Assembly: GCA_963678375.2 (NCBI GenBank)
Contig: OY782831.1
Location: 372,001 to 436,000, forward strand
Source of the DNA: JAEKNW01 sp963678375
Lineage (GTDB): Bacteria > Cloacimonadota > Cloacimonadia > Cloacimonadales > JAFGVF01
Length of the DNA stretch: 64,000 nucleotides
Reading direction: 5' to 3'
The position numbers were made by a program, and so were the translations under genes. Below the pieces are notes generated by a model. The model ran no database searches and had not been told where the DNA came from. It was given only the letters and a program-made list of their open reading frames with translations. Every line of letters begins with the position of its first letter. Position 1 is the stretch's first letter. This document shows, piece by piece, positions 19,313 to 26,209 of the stretch.

Positions 19313-19325
19313 GGATAAATTATTT

Positions 19326-20063
19326 ATGAAAATTTCTACTTTTATTGGTGGATTTCTCTGTGTATTAATTTTATTTATTGCTATTAATAATAAAGGAGAT
19401 CTCTCCTCATATTTAGACCCAATAGCTCTTTTAGTAACATTTGGTGGTACTATTACTTCATTAATCAGTACTTATTCTGCAACATCACTTGTGAGAGCCT
19501 TGAAAGACTTCTTCAAGAATACTCCTCAGGATCATATTTCGCACGATGAATTAGTGGAAACTATAGTTACAATAAGTAAAGATTCCCGTTCGGTAACAAT
19601 AAAAGAGATCATGGACTATGATGAAGTACAGAAATTTCCTTTCTTTAAAGATGCACTTAAGCTTATTACAGATAACCTCCCAGCTGAAGAAATACCCCGC
19701 CTCTTAGAAAAAGAATCCTATTCTATACTCAACAAGCATAAAAATTCTGCCAAGATATTTTCAGTTGCTAGTAATATAGCCCCACTATTTGGAATGATAG
19801 GTACAGTTATTGGACTAATAGCAATGCTAGGCAATATAACAAACCCAACTGTAATTCCTAAAGCTATGAGTCTAGCCCTTGTTACTACTCTTTATGGATT
19901 AATTATTTCGGTTGTTCTTTTTAGACCAATGGCTGGTAAGCTGGCTACAAAAGCAGAGTATTCTTTTATGAGTAGAAAAATAATCATAGAAGGTGTTATA
20001 GGAATAATGAATAAAAAGAATTCAGAATTAATAAAAGCTGGCCTCGAAAAAATATATGTTTAA
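19326..20063 (+). CDS. MotA-like stator subunit
   Basis: 245 residues with helices at about 3-20, 32-52, 146-168 and 180-202 and a cytoplasmic loop of about 90 residues between helices two and three, as in MotA/PomA and unlike TolQ/ExbB. Helix three reads SNIAPLFGMIGTVIGLIAML and helix four ALVTTLYGLII followed by the Pro-containing FRPMAGKL. Pro153 and Pro201 match the conserved prolines of MotA. Thr160 and Thr187/188 sit where the sodium-type stators (PomA, MotP) have threonines, so sodium coupling is possible. It would form a pentamer round a MotB dimer and push on the FliG-like domain. It overlaps motB by 8 bases. Confidence 0.9.
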   Translation: MKISTFIGGFLCVLILFIAINNKGDLSSYLDPIALLVTFGGTITSLISTYSATSLVRALKDFFKNTPQDHISHDELVETIVTISKDSRSVTIKEIMDYDEVQKFPFFKDALKLITDNLPAEEIPRLLEKESYSILNKHKNSAKIFSVASNIAPLFGMIGTVIGLIAMLGNITNPTVIPKAMSLALVTTLYGLIISVVLFRPMAGKLATKAEYSFMSRKIIIEGVIGIMNKKNSELIKAGLEKIYV

Positions 20064-20754
20064 TTCTTTGAATGATAAAGATAAAATAAAAACAAGCAAA
20101 TACGATATTGCTGAAGACCATCAGAATCGCCAAGGAAATGAATTTGATAGTCCTGAGAGTGATTTTTCTGGATTTTATGTAAGCTTAGTACCTTATTCAG
20201 ATATGATGACTCTATTATTAATATTTTTTGTTTTCTTTTACCTAATAAAAGATACAGAAATTGGCTGGCAAAATGTTGCTGAAGAGCAATCAAAAAAGAT
20301 TCTCTCAGAAAACGAAGTTGCTGTAGATTCTACTTTATATGAAGAAGTTGCAGATTTAAATGAAAAAGTTATATCTATTCCGGGGGAAATATTATTTGAG
20401 AGTGGAAAAGCTGATTTAAAATGGGACTCTCAATCTACTCTTTTAGATATTGCCCGAGAAATACAAGCCATTATTAGTGATGGTGATAGTTGGAGTATTA
20501 GAATTGAAGGTCATACAGACAATATTCCAATATCCACAACTAGATTTGCTTCCAACTGGGAATTATCAACAGCTAGAGCACTCAGTATTGTAAAATTCTT
20601 TCTGAGAAATAACTATTTTTCTGCTGACCAATTGCAGATAATGGGTTATGGGGAGTTTAAACCACTAGCCCCAAATGATACAGAAATAAATAGAGAAAAA
20701 AATAGAAGAGTTGAAATTAAGCTTAGTAAGCAAAGAAAAGAGGAGCTTAAATGA
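20056..20754 (+). CDS. MotB-like stator subunit, OmpA peptidoglycan-binding domain
   Basis: 232 residues. An acidic, probably disordered cytoplasmic N-terminus of about 38 residues precedes a single helix (about 40-64; VSLVPYSDMMTLLLIFFVFF). Asp49 aligns with the ion-carrying aspartate of MotB (Asp32 in E. coli). A plug/linker region follows (about 65-105), then an OmpA/MotB domain (106-225) with FESGKADL, GHTDNIPI (Asp155), STARALSIVKF and GYGEFKPLAPND, then NREKNRRVEI. It would anchor the stator to peptidoglycan. The N-terminal tail is longer than in MotB of flagella. Stop and next start overlap (ATGA), which argues for translational coupling with the ATPase gene. Confidence 0.92.
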   Translation: MFNSLNDKDKIKTSKYDIAEDHQNRQGNEFDSPESDFSGFYVSLVPYSDMMTLLLIFFVFFYLIKDTEIGWQNVAEEQSKKILSENEVAVDSTLYEEVADLNEKVISIPGEILFESGKADLKWDSQSTLLDIAREIQAIISDGDSWSIRIEGHTDNIPISTTRFASNWELSTARALSIVKFFLRNNYFSADQLQIMGYGEFKPLAPNDTEINREKNRRVEIKLSKQRKEELK

Positions 20755-21584
20755 TAGATTATTATTCTTTTTGGAAGTTAAACCTTCCTCCTTTTCAAGA
20801 TAATAACGATCCCCGGTTCTACTACAAAAGTAGTGATCACTTAGAAGCTTTAGAACGACTTCACTATGTTACTGAATCAGGCTCTATGAATATGGGAATG
20901 CTAAGTGGAGAAGTAGGTACTGGAAAGACTATAACAAAACTAGTTTTAATTGATTCATTGAAGAATGATAATCCTACAAACATGATAGTAAACATCAACT
21001 CAACTTCATATAGTTATGCAGAAATAATGAAAGAAATTCTCTACCAATTAACAAAAGAAGACCCTGATAAACTACCTTCACGTAGATACTCACTAGAAAT
21101 AAAACTAAGAAAATTGCTTCAAGATAGAATTAATAATTCCAATAATAGGCTCTTTCTTTTATTTGATGAAGCCCAAAAAATTGCTTCTCGTGATTTAGAC
21201 TATTTAAAAGATTTAACAAATATCACCTTCGGTTATGATAGCCCTATAATTATAATATTTATTGGACAGCCAGCTTTAATCAAGAATGTTGAAAAATTAC
21301 CACAAGTTAACCAAAGAATTGGAATGCGGTATCATTTAACCCATCTCAGTGCTGATGATACAAGCCAGTATATTCAACATAGACTGAAGATAGCTGGAGC
21401 AAAGGAAGACATTTTTGCTTCTGAGGCACGAGCTTTAATCCATAGTAAAACTAAAGGAATACCTCGAGAAATTAACCGTGTTTGTAAGATTTCTATGGAT
21501 ATAGCATCCATGGAACAGATTAAACTGATAGATAAAGATTTAGTAGAAATAGTTTTTCAAGATTTAGAGAACAACGGACAATAA
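20751..21584 (+). CDS. ExeA/GspA-like AAA ATPase
   Basis: 277 residues. The opening YYSFWKLNLPPFQDNNDPRF with YYKSSDHLEAL following is the ExeA/GspA family start. Walker A is GEVGTGKT (53-60); Walker B is LFLLFDEAQ (Asp139, Glu140); sensor-like IFIGQPAL and the C-terminal TKGIPREINRVC complete the AAA core. There is no C-terminal peptidoglycan-binding domain or membrane helix. Related ATPases occur in type II secretion (remodelling peptidoglycan for the secretin) and in exopolysaccharide clusters beside tyrosine kinases. In this operon it may assemble or position the envelope complex. GAGGAG lies inside the end of motB, before the ATG. Confidence 0.9.
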   Translation: MIDYYSFWKLNLPPFQDNNDPRFYYKSSDHLEALERLHYVTESGSMNMGMLSGEVGTGKTITKLVLIDSLKNDNPTNMIVNINSTSYSYAEIMKEILYQLTKEDPDKLPSRRYSLEIKLRKLLQDRINNSNNRLFLLFDEAQKIASRDLDYLKDLTNITFGYDSPIIIIFIGQPALIKNVEKLPQVNQRIGMRYHLTHLSADDTSQYIQHRLKIAGAKEDIFASEARALIHSKTKGIPREINRVCKISMDIASMEQIKLIDKDLVEIVFQDLENNGQ

Positions 21585-21588
21585 AAAT

Positions 21589-24288
21589 ATGGCAGATAAA
21601 AAAATATCTATTGCAGAATTAAGGTCAATGAGAGCTGCTTCCCAAGCAAGTGAAATTGATAAGAACGATCAATCTTCTAAGGCAAGTGAGCAAGAAAAGA
21701 AATCTGTTTTTGTCAATCGAAGTACTAAGAAAGAAAACCTTCCTGACAATATTGACCGCAATACCAAAAGCAATCATACTAGCAATAATGCTCTTCCATC
21801 TGCAAAAGATAATATTAAAGAAGAAACACCTAAAAAGAATAAAATTAGTGATAGAGATATTGGTTCTTATGGCTCTGATTTCATGAAGGGACAAGACAGT
21901 GCCAATAAAAAAGATCAGCAAGCTATAAGCTCTAATCAAATATTAGGTTATCAAAATAACCAACAAGCTAGTCCTAAGAAAAATATCTTTGAAGATGAGA
22001 TAAATATCATGGACTATTTAGAAATAGCTTATCGTTATAAATTAATGATTATCTTAATAACAATTGCTGTAATTTTAGCTGCCTATATTTATTCCATAAA
22101 CCAGACTCCTATCTATAAAGCAGCTACTAAGCTACTGATTAATAACGATATTATGGAACTTAAAGTCATTAATCAGAAGCCTGTACTCAAAGAACAAATG
22201 AAACTTTCAACCTGGATTCAAATTATAGAATCTTCTGATGTAGCAACTAGAGTGTCACGCTATATGGATGGTAAAGTTTCTCCAGGTGCTATTAAAGGTT
22301 CTATTGAAACTTCTACCTTGAGAGATGAAGAAAGAGTCATTAACCTTACATCTAGTCATACTAATCCTAACATAGCTGCCCAGATAGCTAACTACTATTA
22401 CTATGCTGTCAATGATTATGATATGTCTATAAGAAATGATAATTATGCTCAGACTATTCGTTATCTTGAAGAGCAATTAGAAAGAAACAATAGAGAGCTC
22501 GACTCACTGAATGTTACTATTGAAAATCTATATAGAAAACATAATTTCAAGAATTTCTCAGGCGATATCGAAGATAATTTTAAGAGGTTAAGTTCTTTTA
22601 AAGATATCCTCTCCAATACTGAGGTTGAACTTGAATCTGAAAATGCCAATATTAGAGCTTTGAAATCTAGACTTAAGGAAGAAGATTCTGAATATACCAC
22701 AGAAACAACTTATAGTGAGCCCTTGAAAATGAGACTTCTCAACTTAGAGGTTGACCTAGCTCGTGCTTTAACTTCTTATGGAGAAAATCATCCTAAAGTT
22801 ATTGGTATTAGAAGAAATATAGCTAATATTACAACCCTAATTGAAGAAGGAGCTGAGCAAAATGTTCAGTTAAAAAGTGTGGGTAATAACCCTTTAAAAC
22901 AACAAATATTATCAGATTTAATCAAGTCTGAAACTAAAGTAATCTCGCTTTCTCAGAGAAAGATAGCCCTAGAAAGAATAATCAAGAGTATGGAGCTAAA
23001 TCCAGAGGTTTCTTCTTTATTAAATGACTTACACAGACAAAAAGATGCTTTAAGTGCAATTATCATAAATTTACAAACTCAACTTAGTGAGATGAGATTA
23101 AGCTCAAGCATTGATGCCTACAGAATTGTTCAACTTGAGCAAGCTGTTGTCCCATCAAGACCATCTAATAATAAACTTAAGCTAAACCTTTTAATCGGAA
23201 CAATACTTGGTTTAGGACTAGGCTTTGGGCTAGCTATGCTTCTAAATATGTTTGATAACAAGATTAGAACTGTCAAGACCCTTGTTCAACATTATCCTGA
23301 AGTACCAATAGTTGGTACAGTACCAAAACTAGATTTCAGTCCAATGGAACTAGATATATTAACTCAAAAAGATACTAGCGAAAATAATAAGTTAAAAGAA
23401 TCTGTTCTAGCAGTCTTCAATGAGATAGCTCTCAATTTTAAATATATGATTATGAACAAAGAGAACAACCTAGTTGGTATTATAAGTTCAATCAAAGGTG
23501 AAGGCAAATCTACTATTTCTAACTACCTTGCTGTTGCTTTAGCTAGAAATAACACCAAAGTATTACTTGTTGATGCCGACTTCTACAATCCAAGAATTTC
23601 TCGTTATTATGATTTCCGCGATTATCCAGGTTTTTCTGAGGTTGTAACTGAGCAAATTAATTTAGAAGACGCTATAATTGAAACTCGTTACGAGAACCTC
23701 TACATTCTTCCATCAGGTAAGCTCCCTCCAAGTGTAAATAAACTTTATCATAGTGATAAATTTGCTGACTATATAAAAGCTATTAAATCTAAAGCTGACA
23801 TAGTTATTATAGATACTCCAGCCTATATGTACTTTCCTGAAACATCTATTCTAATAAGTCATTTGGACTATACTTTACTAACCTGCAAAATGCACACAAC
23901 TACTCTTAAGAGCGTTAATCGGGTCTTTAAAAAATTGAGTATTGTTAATGCATCTTGCTCTGGTTTCGTTGCTAATGGAGTAATAAATGATCTCTTTGAC
24001 ACTGCCTATTATGATTACTATTCTTATGGTTATGAGTATTACTACTATACTTTAGAAGATGGAAGCAAGAAGAAGAAAAAAAGATTAAAACGTAAACCTG
24101 ACTATTATGATGATGATAGTAACAATAATAGCGACAGTGAGAATATAAAAAATATTTTACCTAGTAATAAATCATATAAAAATGTTAAGAAGAAAAGTGT
24201 TTTCGAAAAGACTAAAGACATTGTTAAAGATTTCTTAGGATTATCAGACTATATTGACATTGAAGATGATGACTATGATGACGTTTAA
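21589..24288 (+). CDS. Wzc-like tyrosine kinase / polysaccharide chain-length regulator
   Basis: 899 residues. Residues 1-130 are polar and probably disordered, an unusual extension. A Wzz-type domain starts at INIMDYLEIAYRYK with TM1 at about 151-169; long coiled coils cover about 285-365 and 440-505; the PSRPSNNKLK element precedes TM2 (531-551). The cytoplasmic BY-kinase domain has Walker A SSIKGEGKSTI (633-643), Walker A' VLLVDADFYNPR and Walker B DIVIIDTPA. A tyrosine cluster (807-820, nine Tyr) is the likely autophosphorylation site but it is followed by a further 80 residues, rich in Lys then Asp, not the end of the protein as in Wzc. It would control polymerisation and export of a polysaccharide through Wza. 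Confidence 0.9.
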   Translation: MADKKISIAELRSMRAASQASEIDKNDQSSKASEQEKKSVFVNRSTKKENLPDNIDRNTKSNHTSNNALPSAKDNIKEETPKKNKISDRDIGSYGSDFMKGQDSANKKDQQAISSNQILGYQNNQQASPKKNIFEDEINIMDYLEIAYRYKLMIILITIAVILAAYIYSINQTPIYKAATKLLINNDIMELKVINQKPVLKEQMKLSTWIQIIESSDVATRVSRYMDGKVSPGAIKGSIETSTLRDEERVINLTSSHTNPNIAAQIANYYYYAVNDYDMSIRNDNYAQTIRYLEEQLERNNRELDSLNVTIENLYRKHNFKNFSGDIEDNFKRLSSFKDILSNTEVELESENANIRALKSRLKEEDSEYTTETTYSEPLKMRLLNLEVDLARALTSYGENHPKVIGIRRNIANITTLIEEGAEQNVQLKSVGNNPLKQQILSDLIKSETKVISLSQRKIALERIIKSMELNPEVSSLLNDLHRQKDALSAIIINLQTQLSEMRLSSSIDAYRIVQLEQAVVPSRPSNNKLKLNLLIGTILGLGLGFGLAMLLNMFDNKIRTVKTLVQHYPEVPIVGTVPKLDFSPMELDILTQKDTSENNKLKESVLAVFNEIALNFKYMIMNKENNLVGIISSIKGEGKSTISNYLAVALARNNTKVLLVDADFYNPRISRYYDFRDYPGFSEVVTEQINLEDAIIETRYENLYILPSGKLPPSVNKLYHSDKFADYIKAIKSKADIVIIDTPAYMYFPETSILISHLDYTLLTCKMHTTTLKSVNRVFKKLSIVNASCSGFVANGVINDLFDTAYYDYYSYGYEYYYYTLEDGSKKKKKRLKRKPDYYDDDSNNNSDSENIKNILPSNKSYKNVKKKSVFEKTKDIVKDFLGLSDYIDIEDDDYDDV

Positions 24289-25384
24289 ACAGAAAGAAAG
24301 AGAGAACCTTTCCCGCGGAAAAATAGCCTCATATATAATCTCACTAATAATGATAATTATTATCATAATTATGATACTACTAACCTTAAGAGGTTGTTCA
24401 CAAGAAAATGATTCTATATATGCAGGTATTGGTGGATGTGTTAATGATCCTGGCGTTTATCCTGTGCAAGTCAAAACAACTCTTTTTGAACTAATTATGT
24501 CTGCTAAAGGAGCTAAGAAAAATGCTGACCTTTCTAAGCTAAACCTAGACCAAGAAATTACTCCCTGGGAAGTTTATTGTATCCCTTGTAAAGTAACAGA
24601 AGAAGTAACGTCCCCACCTGAAGAACCTGTAATCCAAGTTAAACACCCAGAAATGCCCCAAGTTAAAGAATTTACTCAAATTAATATTATCTATGCTGGT
24701 TTACCACGTACTTATATCCTAATAACTATATATCCGGAGCAAGAATTGCTTCTAGCTGGTCACCTCCCTTGGTTTACAGCAATACCTGATGCTGTGTCAG
24801 GGACAAAAACCTTATACGAAACATATCTATATGAAGGAACTAGTGGCTTAGTTAATGGAATTCAAACTATAACTAACAAGAAGATCGACTACTATTTCTG
24901 TCAAGATAGACCTGCATGGATCAAATTCATAGACCATTTAGGAGGCATCAAAGTTGATATCCCTGAAAGCTTTGCAAAACAGTATTATGTGAATCAAGGA
25001 CTTCATATCATAGATGGCTATACATCTTGGTTATACATTACTTTTATATCTAAAGATATGCGAAACATTGACTATAAAACAGGCTCTCATAATAGAATTA
25101 AGAGACAAAAAGATTTCATGTTAGAGCTTTATAAGAAGTTTACTCAACAAGACTTCTTTACTTCTACTAATATTGGAAGACAAATATTACAAGATGCAGA
25201 AACTAATCTAACTGTTAAGAAAGCTATCCCATTAGCTATGAAAGTAAAGAATATGCAGAATAGGAAAATTGAGTATTTTACTTATCCTGGTATCTATAAA
25301 ACAATCAATGGCCAAGTTTACTGGGAAACTAAACTTCAAGAATACCAACAAAAACTTCTTGAACTCAAAGAACTTAAATATTAA
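24278..25384 (+). CDS. membrane-anchored SLBB-LCP (LytR-CpsA-Psr-like) protein
   Basis: I start at the ATG at 24278 (MTFKQKEREN), overlapping wzc by 11 bases; codons upstream back to a TTG at 24254 lie in wzc and encode only Met/Thr/Lys. ATGs at 24266-24275 are possible too. A membrane helix (about residues 18-38) is followed by a soluble-ligand-binding/ComEA-like fold (GGCVNDPGVYPV, TLFELIMSAKGAKKNADL) and then an LCP-like domain (TKTLYETYLYEG, VNGIQTITNKKIDYYF, FIDHLGGIKVDIPESF, RIKRQKDFM). LCP enzymes transfer lipid-linked glycopolymers to an acceptor. The usual R-x-R catalytic segment is poorly conserved, so it may bind rather than transfer. It suggests the exported polymer is attached to something. 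Confidence 0.75.
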   Translation: MTFKQKERENLSRGKIASYIISLIMIIIIIIMILLTLRGCSQENDSIYAGIGGCVNDPGVYPVQVKTTLFELIMSAKGAKKNADLSKLNLDQEITPWEVYCIPCKVTEEVTSPPEEPVIQVKHPEMPQVKEFTQINIIYAGLPRTYILITIYPEQELLLAGHLPWFTAIPDAVSGTKTLYETYLYEGTSGLVNGIQTITNKKIDYYFCQDRPAWIKFIDHLGGIKVDIPESFAKQYYVNQGLHIIDGYTSWLYITFISKDMRNIDYKTGSHNRIKRQKDFMLELYKKFTQQDFFTSTNIGRQILQDAETNLTVKKAIPLAMKVKNMQNRKIEYFTYPGIYKTINGQVYWETKLQEYQQKLLELKELKY

Positions 25385-25400
25385 GTATTGACGACTTTTC

Positions 25401-25436
25401 TTGATAAAACTATCTTGACTATATTGATAAAACTAT
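25401..25436 (+). repeat. 13-bp direct repeat before the wza-like gene
   Basis: TTGATAAAACTAT occurs at 25401-25413 and again at 25424-25436, 23 bases apart, with TTGACT between them. The second copy runs directly into the GGAG ribosome binding site of the wza-like gene. It could be a small duplication or an operator; no function is shown. Confidence 0.6.
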
Positions 25437-25446
25437 GGAGTTAATT

Positions 25447-26193
25447 ATGAATGTAAATAATCTCAAAATATATCTTTTTCTCCTTCTGATTCTTTCTATG
25501 GCTTCTCTTTTTGCTCAGATTGAAGATAATGAAGGGATACCTGTCATAACTAAAGAAGATATTGCTAGAGGCTTAACATCAAGTGATCTAGAGCCAAATG
25601 ATTCTTTATCGGTAATAGAAACCGAGAAATATATTCTTCAAAAGGGTGACATAATATCAATTGTTGTTATGGGGCATGCCGAGTTTACTAAACAATCAAT
25701 AAGGGTTTTACCAGATGGAGGAATTGAATATCCTCTCCTAGGGAACATTAAAGCTGAGGGTATGAATATCTCTTCATTACGTAAGTTAATTGAAAAGAGA
25801 CTTCTTCCTTATGTTACTATCCCTGTAGTCACTATCTATGTAGAAAAAATCTATGGTCATAAAGTCAATATAATTGGTTATGTTACAAGTCCAGGAGAAT
25901 ATCAGATATATGAGCCCTTGAAGCTAACTGATGCTTTAGCCTTAGCTCGTGGTATTAAAAACATCCGTGATGTAAAAGAAATCAGATTAATAAGAAAAAG
26001 TGGTGAAATTTTTGATGTAGAGATACGTGACCTATGGTTTTCTAGTTCTGTTGAAGCATCAGAAGACCAACTTCTCATCTTTGAAGGAGATACTATAGTA
26101 GTTCCACCACCTCGTGAGTTCCCTTGGCATATCTACACTGCCCTACTAGCCACTATTTCTCTAGCCTTAAATATTTATTCAGTTACTAAATAA
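25447..26193 (+). CDS. Wza-like polysaccharide export protein
   Basis: I start at the ATG at 25447 because GGAG (25437-25440) sits six bases before it; an ATG at 25435 would overlap this site. 248 residues: signal peptide to about residue 25 without a lipobox cysteine; Poly_export domain (YILQKGDIISIVVMGHAEF, VLPDGGIEYPLLGNI); one SLBB domain (VNIIGYVTSPGEYQI, LTDALALARGIK); and a hydrophobic C-terminal helix (WHIYTALLATISLALNIYSV) of the kind that forms the outer-membrane pore in Wza. Together with the Wzc-like protein it would make an envelope-spanning export channel. It is the only outer-membrane polysaccharide exporter in the window. Confidence 0.9.
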   Translation: MNVNNLKIYLFLLLILSMASLFAQIEDNEGIPVITKEDIARGLTSSDLEPNDSLSVIETEKYILQKGDIISIVVMGHAEFTKQSIRVLPDGGIEYPLLGNIKAEGMNISSLRKLIEKRLLPYVTIPVVTIYVEKIYGHKVNIIGYVTSPGEYQIYEPLKLTDALALARGIKNIRDVKEIRLIRKSGEIFDVEIRDLWFSSSVEASEDQLLIFEGDTIVVPPPREFPWHIYTALLATISLALNIYSVTK

Positions 26194-26209
26194 TGTATTT
26201 CCCTAGCTT

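Noticed and set aside
17930..20754. Ordinary flagellar genes
   Set aside because: No FliM, FliN, FliI, FlhA, rod, hook or flagellin gene is near; FliF and FliG are fused and shortened; the rest of the operon is polysaccharide export. The genome outside this window could still change this.
19326..20754. Zorya defence (ZorA/ZorB)
   Set aside because: ZorA has a very long cytoplasmic coiled-coil tail and is followed by ZorC/D or ZorE. Here MotA is 245 residues with no tail, and a FliG-type rotor precedes it.
19326..20754. TolQR/ExbBD pair
   Set aside because: The first protein has four membrane helices with a MotA-type loop, and the second has an OmpA-type peptidoglycan-binding domain, unlike TolR/ExbD.
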